The position numbers and the translations under genes were made by a program. DNA of 64,000 bases from Dendrophyllia cribrosa (Eukaryota > Cnidaria > Anthozoa > Scleractinia > Dendrophylliidae). Below the pieces are notes generated by a model that worked only from the letters and a program-made list of their open reading frames with translations, did no database searches and was not told the origin of the DNA. The DNA lies in assembly GCA_024195265.1 (NCBI GenBank), contig JAJLRJ010000004.1:27181434-27245433 (forward strand), in the 5' to 3' direction. Below, piece by piece: positions 51,854 through 63,979 of the stretch. The first letter of the stretch is position 1. Every line of letters begins with the position of its first letter.

Positions 51854-53470
51854 TTAACCTGTTGACCACTTATCCACATGTAATCCTTTACATGTTTCAT
51901 GTGAAGAAAGTCGTTCGATGATGACAGGCTTCGAAATTGGCTTTCCATGGACTACCATATCTTGAAATAGATCCACCAAAGCTTTGGCATCTCCAGTGGT
52001 AAATAGTCCCTTTGAGTGGACAGTAGACTCGGTCACAGAAACAAAGTCTGATGAAAGACTCCTCTCTGGAAGCTCCTCCTCTGATTGGCTCATAAATCTA
52101 TTTACTCGTTCTTGCATATCTTCCTTCTCTTCTGGCAACTTTGCGTCGTCTTCATTGCTGTTATGTTCAATGTTGGCTTTATATCGCCATTCTGCGCGAA
52201 TCCTATCGTACACCCTCTTTGGATCTTCCTGGCTTAGGACTGGATGGCTCTCAATTTTTTCTCGTACGCAGGCTAAAGTAATGTGCTGTGCACATATTTC
52301 TTCTTCAAACAATTCTTGCAAAGCTTGCAGGGGAATTCTTCTTCCATGGAGACCGAGGTAGGGGTGTAGTCTCCTCTTGAACGCCTTCACCACATTTCTC
52401 AACCCTTTCGTTTTCTTTTTTTTTTGGAGAATATAGTCTCATAGTCGCATGAAGCTGTTGGGAGGCCCTCACGGAAGACTTCGTCTTCTCAACGTGCCTG
52501 TAGTACTTCTCAGCAGTTGATTCACGATGTGCCATAAGGTCCGCCAAGTTGCTACTGATTTCTTTGTGCTTGTCGTGACATCGTGTAACGGCACTTTTGC
52601 GATACAATGTGTGGTGTACTCGACCCTCCACTCCAGCTTTTTTAAATATCGATCCAACTGCAGAGGTGATCTGGCTTGACTGTTATTTGTTCCCCGCCCA
52701 TGAAAGGAACAATGGCTGCTTTCCTTCCATTTGTGCACCAGGAAGCTTGGAGCGCATTTCCTTCAGAAAGATATCAAGGCAGTTGTACAAATGCCCTGTC
52801 AGGACTACTTGAGCGGGGCCGTGAGCATCTACTGTCTTATGATCAAGAACTTTCACAACATATCGGTCATCTTCCATCCTACCACGTCGAAATTCCTGCA
52901 CAGTCATAAAAGCAACCACCCCTGACCTGTTCGCATTGTCGATCATAATCTGAGCTATGAGGTAGTCTCTAACAAGTGTGTACCTAGCCTGTGTAATTTC
53001 CATATTGTGTTTTCCGGACAGTTTTCCTAGAAGAACAACGGCATCTCGTGTAGCCTGACTTGTCTGAAATGACTTCACCGTTTCTGGAGTTATCAAGGCA
53101 CTCACATCCTCCTCCTGCCTCTCCCATCTACGTCTTGTGGTATCCTGTTTGTACGATGCGGACCACTTCTTTAACTTGTCACGCAGGACAATGATGTTAT
53201 CTTTGACGTCACTAGGGTTGTCTTCCAATAAAAAGGAGCATAAGTGCTGAAGACTCATCAAATACGACTGAATAGTAGCAGCATTGTATTTTTCCTTTGC
53301 ATTGGGTAGAAAAACATCCCTGATCTCTTTCTTGTTGAGTAAACATTCAAGTCCCTTACCCAGTGTTGACATAATTCTTTTCAGTTGAGCGCATGTTGCG
53401 TTGCCGTTTTCCGGTCCTTTTGTTCCCCATCAGGAGACAACATCCAGTTAAAAAATTGGTTCAGGACTTT
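51854..53470 (-). pseudogene. Crypton tyrosine recombinase
   Basis: Minus-strand frames in order: FNWMLSPDGEQKDRKTATQ (53470-53400), a core-binding helical domain (SYLMSLQHLCSFLLED), then the catalytic domain with MIDNANRSGVVAFMTVQEF (Arg I), DHKTVDAHGPAQVVL, HHTLYRKSAVTR (His and Arg II), LADLMAHRESTAEKYYRH (His III and Tyr nucleophile). A C-terminal domain (51854-52402) follows, with VREKIESHPVLSQEDPKRVY and LFTTGDAKALVDLFQDMV. The catalytic set R-H-R-H-Y is complete on paper, but frameshifts near 52690 and 52420 and another near 53380 break it. Cryptons insert by site-specific recombination. Confidence 0.85.
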
Positions 53471-53616
53471 AGCCTCAGTCTCTGAGTTGTTTCTCTCTTA
53501 TGTCTTAAGGTAAACTGTTTTTCCCTTCGCTAAAAACAAAGAGTGAACGCAAGTTAAAACCTAATACAGTGTTGAATTATATAGCGTGTGAGTTACAATA
53601 CATACGTTACATCAAG

Positions 53617-53975
53617 TTAAGGCCCGACCAAACCAGCATTGTTGAATCCAACATGTTGACCTCGTTTGGCCACCTTGTTTCACTATGTTGCATGATGTCG
53701 GATGATGTGAGTGGAGTTTGACTTCCACCAAACATCGTCTTCAACATCATCCAACATTTCTTTTGTTCTAAGTGTTAACAGGAAATGTTGCATTTGCTTG
53801 ACCACCAAGTTCAACATTGTTGAACGAGCGCATGAGCATTTTTTAGGTAAATCAATATGGTGCATGTTTGTTTTCTAAAGGATTCTGGGCAGATATTGGA
53901 CCCAGACCTCTCGTTTGGCCACTTGTCCAACAATGTTGGATTCAACATTGCTGGATCCATTTGGCTGGGCCTTTA
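53617..53975. mobile_element. MITE with AGGCCC termini and TTA duplications
   Basis: TTA (53617-53619) and TTA (53973-53975) flank a 353-bp unit starting AGGCCCGACCAAACCAGCAT TGTTGAATCCAACA and ending in the inverse (TGTTGGATTCAACATTGCTG ...TTGGCTGGGCCT), arms of about 45 bp. TTA target duplications are those of Harbinger-type (PIF) non-autonomous elements. Confidence 0.85.
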
Positions 53976-53979
53976 CCTA

Positions 53980-54705
53980 AATTGAAATTTAACGGAACTG
54001 AAATGTACGTGCATCTTATGATGATGACCGTGAGATGAAAGTGTCAAATTAATGTGTTTGACCTGTTGATTCAGGTCAGGCTATTCACATTTACTGGACA
54101 TAGCTTCGTTGAGCTTAACGTGGTATTTGGTAGCTACGGAATATATTTAGAAACAAGCTGTTGAACAAGAGGCAGGGCAAAATTCCGAATTCTGTAGAAT
54201 GTTTGAACACGTGAGATCTGTGCAGAGATATGTGGTCGTGATCGCACGTACAAAATGCCTGCTGGTTTCACCAATGTGCACCAAGCATTACCACTTGCAC
54301 ATGAAAATTTATAAACAATGTGGTAGGGGGAGTGTTGGTCACATGGAACAAGTTCCTTATTTTGAAAGTGGAGAAAACAAGTTTGATATCAACAGGTTTA
54401 CAAAATTGATTGATAAGTTTACACACCCTATCCAGTGATGCACCCAAGAAATTACCAATGTAAGGAATCTTAAAGGGATCCTCCACTGTTAAACCAACTT
54501 TCGCCTAAATTACTTGGAATATGTCAGTAAAAAGATTTTTCATTAAGAAAGTGTCTTCTCTAGCCTCATTTTGTTATTTACGCCCTCCGAAGAAGCCTCT
54601 TATGGCTGTTTCGAAATTCCCGCGGCCACCATTTTGAATCAGTCCGCAAAGCACGCTGGGCTGATGACGCGTTACGGTTGCTCGACTCTTCGCTTCTGCA
54701 TTCAA
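53980..54705. other. no supported gene
   Basis: A 79-codon plus frame (54199-54438) shows no motif. A stretch around 54580-54700 has promoter-like GC content before the ORF at 54710. Confidence 0.35.
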
Positions 54706-54709
54706 AACA

Positions 54710-54784
54710 ATGAAAACAACCTTGGAAGATTACTTTAGAGATCTTGAAAATCTCACCTTATCATTTGGAGCAGGAAAGAGATAA
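54710..54784 (+). pseudogene. short conserved segment, copy 1
   Basis: ATG frame MKTTLEDYFRDLENLTLSFG AGKR-stop. The same DNA and reading frame recurs on the minus strand at 57000-57076 (TLEDYFRDLKILTLSIGARI). Two diverged copies keep the frame better than the third positions, suggesting a once-coding first exon of an unrecognised gene family. Confidence 0.5.
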
Positions 54785-54789
54785 GAGTT

Positions 54790-55580
54790 AAACGACTGTC
54801 CCGGTTCATGTAAATACATGGAACAAAATCTAGCAGTTGATCATTCCAAGTATTAATGTTTATTGAGCAGAGCTATATAACTTGCACTCTTATGTTGGTA
54901 TGTTTACCTCACTTCAAATTAAAATTACCTCTTTGAATTTTGTTTTGTGTGGCATATCTATTGTCATTGTTCAGGAAAAATGGTTTATATTTCGCTCCAC
55001 TTTGGTGAATATTTGCTTTAAAATATTTTTAGGGAAGAAAAAACAGTCTATCGAAAACTTATGCATCCCTGGTAGCAACTGTTTTCACACCGGACTTTGG
55101 TGGGAGCCCTCTAGAAAGAATTAGGACCCAGAAATTGCTTCCAGTTCATAATGTAGTATTTCAGGGTGATGATGTCCACAGATATCATTTGCATTTGAAA
55201 GGAAATTACACTGTTATCTGATCAATTATTATGGGAAATCCTCTATGTTAGTACATTTTTTCCCTTTTGTGTAAGGTCTGTAAGCAAATTTTAAATATTG
55301 TCACAATTATTTGATGATAGTGAAGCCTGTGTTACAACAGAACTGCGTTCAGTGTACATACCTACATACTTTACTGCAACTCCCTAAAGAAGGTTTTTCA
55401 GTTACAAGACTACTAATCAACTAAAATAGCTAAATAAATTACCTAAGATAATAAATATTCGTTAAAAAATAAGTGAAATACAATGAGTCATGTACGATTT
55501 ACAAATTCATAGATTGATCAGAGAAAAGTAGGTTGACAATTGTTTCCTAAAAACTTTGACAGAATCTGTATCATGTATAG
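54790..55580. other. no gene recognised
   Basis: AT-rich, no motif-bearing frame. Confidence 0.4.
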
Positions 55581-55581
55581 C

Positions 55582-55735
55582 GGCTGTCTTTCGATGTACT
55601 GCTTGAAATGAGCCAATCACAACCGCTGACGACTGTTGTGTGTTTCATATAACTTATTTGCGTAGAATTGACACGAAACAAACATCAATCTTCAGTGGTT
55701 GTGATTGGTTCCTTCCAAACAGCATGTCGGAAGAT
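55582..55735. mobile_element. imperfect palindromic MITE
   Basis: GATGTACTGCTTGAAATGAG CCAATCACAACCGCTGA pairs with TCAGTGGTTGTGATTGGTTC CTTCCAAACAGCATGTC, arms of about 40 bp around an 85-bp centre. Each arm holds a CCAAT box. Non-coding. Confidence 0.7.
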
Positions 55736-55739
55736 GGAA

Positions 55740-56995
55740 GAAGAAAGATAGCTGCTATGCACGATGCACTGAACACAGTTGTAAGCAGACGGGAGACAGC
55801 TTCTTTCTAACTGACAGCAATCAAAGTTTCATATTCAAAATTATAATTATTACTGGAAAAAGTACCCATCTACCAATAGTGAAACATTGAATTTCCCCTC
55901 ACAATATCGGTACCTAATAAAGAGAACATATTATGATAATGGGTAAAATGATCAACACTGAAGGGAAATTGCTTTGATCTTTTTACCAATATTCTCTACT
56001 AATGATATAAAAAATATGCATGGCTCAAATGGACACCTTATAAGTGGCTTGATTTACCATCGGTTAAAAACTTAAATTAAATAGGCACTTGAAAATGGAG
56101 ACAAGCTTTTGCCCACTTTTGAAAACATTGTAGATCTATCATGCAACTTCACTATTTGAGGCAAATTCTGAGGGAAATTGCTTTCCGCTGACACCCTGTA
56201 TTAAGCGGACATTAGACAAATCCCCAAGGGCATAGCATGTATTTATGTGATATCGACTCCAAAAAAAAAAATTCCCGTTGGGGCTCAGGTATGGACATTA
56301 TGATGCAACATTTTTTTTTCATAACTAAACATTTACGGTATTTATTTGGAAATGTTTTTATTCATTTTATTTTAAAAACTTCCACCATGGTTGTTCTGAA
56401 AGTCCAGCACTTTCCCTGTTGTGCAGACTGACTACTACCATCCATAAAAATGAACTATTTAGGCAACCAGCTTGGATGTCCTGTGATACATGTCAAGCCT
56501 AAAATGAAATTATAAACTTGCGGGAAATAACTTGAAATTCAATCACACTTGATCAAGTCAAACAAATCAAAGTGATCCACTTAAGACAAACATATCAAAG
56601 CAAAACCAATGATATTAAACGAGCCAGTTTAATATTCACTAACATTACAAATAAAACCTTTAGGTTTAAGCGCAGTAGGATTGCCAACTCATCTGAGTTA
56701 CCAGTATTAAACTGACGGTTGATTAGGCCTCAAGTGTAAATAAAACAAACCAGCTAGCATCATTGCCATTTGAAATCGCAAAATAAAGGTAAATGTGAGC
56801 AAAGCTACAAATTACAGCCTTACCATCGACAAAAACAACGGTTCTTTCCAACAAATGTATTCAATTTATTTCTCCACGGCATTTTAAAGCACACTAGCGC
56901 TCGCATGAACATCAAAAAGTGTCAGTTCGGCGACTTCCAATGCTTCAAATGTTCAAAGAATAATTTTCTAACTGTTCTGATTCACTGACCGATTG
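55740..56995. other. no gene recognised
   Basis: Only short motif-free frames; includes A- and T-runs near 56262 and 56311. Confidence 0.4.
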
Positions 56996-56999
56996 ACCA

Positions 57000-57076
57000 T
57001 TTTCTTCACCAAAGGAATATTCTGGCTCCAATTGATAACGTGAGAATTTTGAGGTCTCTGAAGTAATCTTCCAAGG
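57000..57076 (-). pseudogene. short conserved segment, copy 2
   Basis: Minus-strand partner of 54710-54784 (TLEDYFRDLKILTLSIGARI, then EENGQSVSESEQLENYSLNI in another frame). The LINE poly(A) tail starts exactly where copy 1 has AAAACAACC, so the LINE inserted into this segment. Confidence 0.5.
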
Positions 57077-57336
57077 TTTTTTTTTTTTTTTTTTTTTCCG
57101 TGGTCCGAATGGGCTGAGTGCAATGCCCATTGGCCTTATACACACACAGAATACACATGCACATACTCAACAACCACAAAAACAACACAGAACACACCAT
57201 GGTACATGCGGAAGGAAGGGTGCACAAGCACGTCAAAATCACCGGGGGAATGTGCCCCGCCTCCCCTTAAGGCCGCCAAGTGCAATGCGACCTAGAAGAC
57301 ACAACGGAAAAACAAACACAGAAAGACGAACAGACC

Positions 57337-57960
57337 GCACAGAACTACCGATTGGCAGGAATAAGTAAAGATGGAGCAAAACATACGAATAAGTAAAGAG
57401 AAGAAACAGACAGTGCAAACTGCACAGTACTACCAATTAAGGCGACCGATTAGCGACGCACAAAACAAAAACAAAACCCGTCACTCAGTACAACCAGCAA
57501 AGGCGACCGAGGGACAAAACCAAAGAAACAAGCAAAAAGCCGCACAGTACTACCAATGAAGGCGACCGATTGGCAACACGCGAAACAAAAACGAACCCCA
57601 CCCATTGTAATTAAAAGCATACGAAAATTCAACCTGGTAATTTGCCAATTGGATAAAAACATGCAATAAAACAATTTGGGCAGTTTGCAAATTAGTAAAA
57701 ACATGCATAAAAATACAATTGCAAATTACCAGTTGGATAAGAACATGCACGGAAACAACCCGCGCAAGCTGCACAGTGCTACCAATGAAGGTGACCGATT
57801 AGCAACGCGCAAAATCAAAAGGCAAACAGCCATTCAGTACAATTTAGCGGTCATCCAATCAGCTAAAAGCATAAGAAAAAACACAACATAGCAATTTGCC
57901 AATTGGTAAAAACATGCATAAAAATACACTTGCAAATTGCCAGTTGAACAGAACAATGCA
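57337..57960 (-). repeat. degenerate repeats in LINE 3' UTR
   Basis: GCACAGTACTACCAAT(T/G)AAGGCGACCGATT occurs at 57422, 57542 and 57771, with a partial copy at 57337. ACATGCATAAAAATACA(A/C)TTGCAAATT(A/G)CCAGTT occurs at 57704 and 57915. The two word types alternate along 600 bp. Confidence 0.85.
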
Positions 57961-60314
57961 ATAAAACAATTTTAAATGCAATAGCCAAACAAAGGAAAGT
58001 TAAAGACAGAGGGTGAAAGACTCACCACTGACCGAGCCAATGTGGCCATTAGCACCCCATTGGCGCTGAAACCGTCTGCGCTTACGAAGAGAAAGAAAAT
58101 GCTTAAAGAACAGAGGCAGGTAAAAGGAAAGACGGGACTTCATGCAGGCAAGAAGCCCCAAAGCACTAGGTGGTTTGGAACGAAAGCGGAAGTCGTTCCG
58201 CTGGGTCCAAACAAGAAACTTGCACACATTGAGCAGATAACAAAAAACACGAGGAACACAAAGAAGCTCATCACCACTAAAACCAAAAAGGACATGCTTA
58301 ACATCAATGGTAGGGGCCAAGGGGGAAGAAAGGAACAAGAGAGACTGAATCCAATCAATCCCACTCTTGGCCAAAGGGCAAGAAAAGAAAAGATGCTCCG
58401 CAGATTCAACATGGTAACCACAGAAACACGCAGACGGGATATCATACCCAAAAGAAATAAGTCGGTCAGCAGTGTAGAGAACGCCATGGGCAACCTTCCA
58501 ATTAAGATCAATACACTGACGGTCTAAGGGCATAAAGAACAAAGACCGCCAAGTGGTGGCCCAATCAAGGTCTCCAAACACAGGGCGAAACTTTGAGACA
58601 CAGTGAGGCACGCTTGGGTTAAGAGCTAAAAGCAACTCATAACACAGTTTACAAGAAAAGGATTCCGCCAAGAGACGAGGCCGAACACCCACTGCGAGAC
58701 CAGCAGGGGAAGACGAACCCTGCAAATCCCTCCACGCACGAAGAAGAGCGGCATAAATAGGGGGAAGACGATTAGGGCCAAAACGGAAAGGCTGGGCAAA
58801 GACCTCAGCAGGGCGAGCTGCAAAACGGTCCAGGAACCAGTAGGTCATGAGGTAGACCCACCCATTTGGAGTCACCAAAGAACGACGGACCCACTGGGCC
58901 AGCAACGCATGCACTTTAAAATCCACCGAAACCATTCCAAAACCACCCGATTCCTTGGGATGCACGACGACTTTGCGTGCAACCAAGTCAGGTTTGTCCC
59001 GCCAAAAGAAAGAGAAAACAAGGGTATTGAGCTTGGCAAGAACCCAAGTAGGCATATGCACCAGGGAGGCAACGTACCAAATGCGAGATAACGCAAGAGC
59101 ATTGGTAACCAGCGCTTTTCCGCCATACGAAAGAGCCCGCCCACGCCAAGAGAGGACATTTTTCGACAGCTTCCAGACGTGGCCTCCAATTAGCCTCATC
59201 CATGCACCCATTTCCAATGAACACCCCCAAGGTCTTGATTTTGCCAGATGTCCATTGAATTGGCACGGGCGTGTCCAAACGATTACGCCACGCCCCCAGC
59301 CAAAGACCCTCACACTTTTCCATATTCAATTTGGCGCCAGACCCTTTCTCAAAGCGAGCATAAGTCTCAAAGGTGGCCCGAGTGGCCGCATCGGAAATGG
59401 GAATGACGGAGGTATCATCCGCATATAAAGATAAAACAGGCAGGCGCTGCACAGAGCCAGGCAACTGCAGCCCAGTTATAGCAGGATTGGCCCTAATAGT
59501 GACCGCTAACACTTCCATTGTAAGAACATAAAGAAGGGGGGAGAGTGGACAACCCTGCCTCACTCCCCGAGATGGCTTAAAACGATGTGATTGATGACCG
59601 TCAATAAGAATAACACTACAGATGTTCGTGTACAACAATTTAACCCAACGTATGAAAGAGGCACCAAACCCCATTTTGGCAAGAGTGGCGAGGAGAAAAT
59701 CCCAGTCAACCCGATCAAAAGCCTTTTCCTGATCAAGTGACAAGATAGCAACAGGGATATTGAGCTCATTAGCAATTCCAGCCACATCGCGGAGCAAGGC
59801 TACGTTTTCTCCAATGTAGCGACCAGGGACACCACACGTCTGGTCTGAGGCAACGACATGATGGATCACTTTTAAGAGGCGCCCCGCTAGGGCCCGAGCG
59901 CAAAGTTTATAATCAACATTTAACAAACTGATGGGTCTCCAATTTTTATGCAAAAGGCGGTCTCCTTTTTTATATAATAAAGATATGAACGCTTGACGCT
60001 GAGAAGCAGGAAGAGCCCCAGAATTATAAGAGGCGTTAAGGACCTCCACAAGATCCGAACCCAAAACATCCCAAAAGGCCACATAAAATTCCATGGGCAA
60101 GCCATCCGACCCAGGTGATTTGCCTGCAGCCATGCCCAACAAAGCGATACGCACTTCATCCACCGTAAGGGGGCCTTCACAAAGGGCGACATCATGGGCA
60201 GGGACAGTAGAAGAAAGATTGTCTAGGAGGGCCTGTTGAACCACAAGGTCCACAGGAGAAGCAGAAAAAAGATCGGAATAAAAGGATACCCTGTTGCGAA
60301 TGCCAAAAGTCACA

Positions 60315-60655
60315 GGCCGTTCTTCGCAAACTTCTCTTTATTCTATCCAAAATCACAGTAATAGTCGGGTAGTCTTCTCTAGTTTCTAGTCTTCAATAGT
60401 CTGAACTGATCCGAAATGTACACAGAGTCTTATCTGGAGATGCCGCCACGCGGCACTCCTTGAAACCTAGGGAACGCTTATTATTTGGCGATTCTATTGT
60501 CTGGTTTTGCCATCACGAGAATTGTACATGTACACAACAGGAAATGGTTTGATCGAAATGGAAACATGTTGATTGACAACTATTAATTGAAACTGCACGC
60601 ACTTTTAAAATCACAAAACTACTTATGCAACACAATGCTACTATAAATGTCACGA
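60315..60655 (-). mobile_element. solo-LTR-like insert in LINE ORF2
   Basis: About 340 bp of non-coding sequence separates two consecutive parts of ORF2 (SHIYDICDSW and SFYSDLFSAS). On the minus strand it starts near TTGTCGTGACATTTATAGTA and ends GAACGGCCTGTGAC, with AATAAA about 30 nt before the end. GTGAC at both edges could be a 5-bp target duplication. Size, polyadenylation signal and edge repeats fit a solo LTR. Confidence 0.5.
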
Positions 60656-62171
60656 CAACCCATGAGTCGCAGATGTCATAGATATGAGATGCAATGGTGC
60701 CATCAGGTCGTTTCATCGCCGAGATCCAACTTTCAGTCTTTTTCTTTTCAAGACGAAAAAAGAACCGAGAAGACATTTCACCTTCCTCAGCCCAACGGAC
60801 TCTCGAGCGGACCCTTGCCCCTTCCGCAGCAGACTGGTCAATAAGAGCAATTTGGGCAAGAACATTTTGGTAAATAGGCAGCAGTGTTACAATACCTGCA
60901 TCAATTTGGACTTTAAGATGACTAGCCAACCTATCCAGCAGGGCCCATGACTCATTTCTAGCCTTCTTTTTCGCAGCACCATGAAACATTGCCAAGCGTT
61001 TAATTTTAGCTTTACCAATTTCCCACCACTTTTGAAGCGAGGGAAAGGACCTTTTAAGAAGAGACCAATCCGTTCAAAAACTTGTGACTGCATCCACAAA
61101 GTCATTATCCTTTAAAAGAGAGATGTTAAATAGCCAACTTCCAGGGCCTTTGGGGATGGGCTCCGGAATGACCAAGGACATGAGGACCATGGCATGATCC
61201 GAGAAAGGACACGGAAGAATGTCAGATGATGCAATAGCGTGCACCCACTGATAGGGGCAACCAATAAAATCAATACGAGAGGATAAAGACCCATCATGCC
61301 GAAGCCACGAAAAAGCAATATCCCCTGGATGCAGGTGCCGCCAAGTATCCAGAATGCAACAATCCTGAAAGAAAGAAGACAAAGCCTGACAACTCTCCCT
61401 AGAATAATCAGAAGGGTCCGAGCCGCGACGGTCCAAGGTGTGGTCAAAAACGGCATTAAAGTCCCCACAAACAACTGTAGGGACAGAGGGATCAATGCGC
61501 TCAACAGAAGCCTCAAAGAAGTTGTCCCGAGCAGGCTTATGATTTGGCGCGTACAAACAAACTATGCGAAAAGTAACCCCATGCCGACGGAACTCCGCCA
61601 TTACAAATCTCCCCTCCTCATCAGTCCAAGAATTAACAAAGGTGTACACAGGCCTGTACAGAATCACGCTGCCACATGAATGAAAGAACCTGGCGATGTT
61701 ACAACAGAAAAACCATACGAGGAAAACCACTGCTGGGCCTCACGGGACGAAGTACAATGCGTTTCCTGCAAGCAGGCAAAATGAAGAGAAAGATGGCCCA
61801 AAGATTGCATGAGGGACATTCTCTTATTGGCGTCCCGAAGGCCGTTTACATTGAGAGTTATAAAAGTAGTGTATGTAATGCTGGCGTTGAAGGATATACG
61901 CAGAATATACTCAAGAATGGAAAAAACCTCAGTGCCAGGCGGGCTTTTGGGCCCCCTGGCGTACCACCGGCCGATCAGTATGTCGAAGCCTCGTCGAGGG
62001 CGTATCATCCAACGGAGAACCACGAACAGGGGACGGACTAGGGTTAGACCGATCCTTAGCTCTCTTAGTGGCAGACCTTTTTTTTTTTTTAATAAATTAA
62101 CCTTTATTCAAAAACAAATTCACTTACACTCATTCACTCGTTTACATTACTTACATTATATAAACTAAAAC

Positions 62172-62246
62172 AAGTAGTATAAGAGTTGGCGGTACTAGAT
62201 CAGTTTTGCAAAACTGATCTGATACCAAGCCAACTCTATACTACTT
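62172..62246. other. near-perfect 75-nt hairpin
   Basis: AAGTAGTATAAGAGTTGGC, then GATCAGTTTTG on the left pair with CAAAACTGATC, then GCCAACTCTATACTACTT on the right. There is one bulged A and a 2-nt asymmetry in 36-nt arms, and the apex is TTTTGCAAAA. It lies between the LINE 5' end and the stop codon of the DNA polymerase gene. Confidence 0.9.
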
Positions 62247-62438
62247 ACCATATAATGGTAAAAAATAAAATGGAAATATTAAATGCAATAATCAATTAAA
62301 AATATTAAATGGAAAAATCAAATGAAACTATATGTTAATTAAAACAAATGATGCGTTTATTTCATTGCGTGACACAATTCTCGGAAACACAGGAAGTCTA
62401 CACAGGATTGAATTAAGGAAAGTTATTTTTTGATTTTA

Positions 62439-63979
62439 TTAATTCTTTTTTATTTTATAATGTCCATAAGCATATGAATTTATACCATCATCTGATATAT
62501 ACCTTTTATCATCGAAACAGCTGAGTGATACTTTGTTGATTTCATATGTTCCAAGCTGATGAGTTTGGCTTCTTATTGTTTTCATTTTGTGATGCATCTG
62601 TTTATTTCCTAATAACGTTTCTTTATAATCTTGATGCTTGATATTATTTTTAATGACATTCTTTTTGATTCCTTTAGCAGTCTTTCCTTCTTTTTTGTTG
62701 TCTTTCATATAGCTATACATTTTTGATCGTAAACCTACGAATTCACAAATAGGAACTCCTGCGGTCTCATCTTTGAATTTACCAATTACTTTTTTATTTG
62801 TTTTATTAAAGTATGGTGAGCTTTCAGGGTAGTCGCTGTTATCGAATTTGTCTTTATCATTCCAAAAATCTTGGTATACATCTTTAGCTTCGATTTCATA
62901 AGTCAAGCTGTCGGTGTCAGTGAATAGTAGTCGAGCTTTGTTTCCATACTGCTGTTTTATATAGTTATAATGAAAATCATACATTAATACCTTACTGAGA
63001 TCTAGGATACACATACCTACATATGCCGGCCTGTTTATGGTTAGTGTTTCTTTAATCTTATGCACAGCTACAAGGTTTTTATTGAAGATCTTACTGCTTA
63101 CATATGTTGGTTTAGCTGCCATTTTTACAAGTTTCTTTTCATCAGTTACCAATCTAACATCTACTCGTTTTCTGATATTTTCCATTGTTTTTCCGAATAC
63201 GCTGTTGTTCATAAGCTTGAAGAAGTCTTTCTCAAAAGCATTTTTCGCATTGGTTCTTTTCTGAGTGTTGAAATCAATATATTGCTTCAACCATGCAGAC
63301 TGATTAAACTCCAATACTCGATGGACTTTGGTTACTTTCAAACCAAGATCTATGTATAATTGTAGGTTTCTGTAATGGAGAACATACTTTTCTTTGTTTT
63401 TCAAAGTTGGGATTAATTTATGTACAAGACCTGTTGATATATTATATTTAGCTGCTATTTTTTACAATCTGATAGCATGTTTTTGGTTACTTTCACTTTT
63501 TCTGGTCCCAATGGATAGTCATTATGAATGTCATGCAACTTTTGGGGATATTCCAAGTCAACTTCTAGTATTAAACCTTTTTGGGTGTTTTCATTATATT
63601 TAGCTAAATTTATGTTGTTTATCTGCTTTTCTGTCATCCATCTAAAACCGCCAGTAGGTAGGTATTGTGACATAGCCCAACCATATAGATTGTTAGCATC
63701 CAGATACATTATATACTTTGAGGGCACCTTCTCATCATATGTTTTCATGTATTTATTGTTTGCTTTACCATACCTATTGGCAATGTAGCTTATTCCACCA
63801 CGCATTCCTTTTTCGATAAATTGAAACATGTCAATATCAGTTATAAGTTCTAATTTGATATCAGTCATTTTAAGCATAGCATCCCAAGACAAACCTGGAG
63901 ATGTGAAATAATGACATGGATCTAATTTGTAGTATCTTAGACAGGTCTTTCTAAAGTTTTCAAACACATCAGCTAGCAA
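62439..63979 (-). pseudogene. Polinton-type protein-primed DNA polymerase B
   Basis: Two minus-strand frames (63979-63455 and 63404-62439) are the palm and thumb of a family B polymerase of the Polinton/adintovirus group. Motif A-like IMYLDANNLYGWAMSQYLP, then motif B-like KNAFEKDFFKLMNNSVFGKT and motif C LLFTDTDSLTYE, a TPR-like EFVGLRSKMYSY region and a C-terminal tail ending at 62439. One base appears missing in an A-run near 63460, shifting the frame. The 5' half (exonuclease domain) lies beyond the window. Intact enzymes replicate the element DNA from a protein primer. No neighbouring integrase or capsid gene is in view. Confidence 0.85.

Larger units (their letters stand above)
57077..62091 (-). 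pseudogene. Tx1/L1-type LINE, near full length, broken
   Basis: From the minus-strand 5' side: the C-terminal tail of ORF1 (KKRSATKRAKDRSNPSPSP, ending in TGA near 61940). ORF2 follows. Its AP endonuclease (62023-61074) has LNVNGLRDANKR, FACLQETHC, VVCGDFNAVFD and PFSDHAMVL. A linker and the reverse transcriptase (60313-58988) follow, with RPISLLNVDYKLCARALAG, SLDQEKAFDRVDWDFL, RGVRQGCPLSPLLYVL and the YADDTSVIP catalytic pair. A C-terminal zinc-ribbon region (59313-58000) has ACFCGYHVESAEHLFFSC. A 3' UTR with repeats and a 21-nt poly(A) (T-run 57077-57097) closes it. About five frameshifts and a solo-LTR-like insert at 60.3-60.65 kb disable it. Confidence 0.9.

Noticed and set aside
58042..58527. 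161-codon plus-strand frame
   Set aside because: Antisense shadow of the LINE ORF2 C-terminal region.
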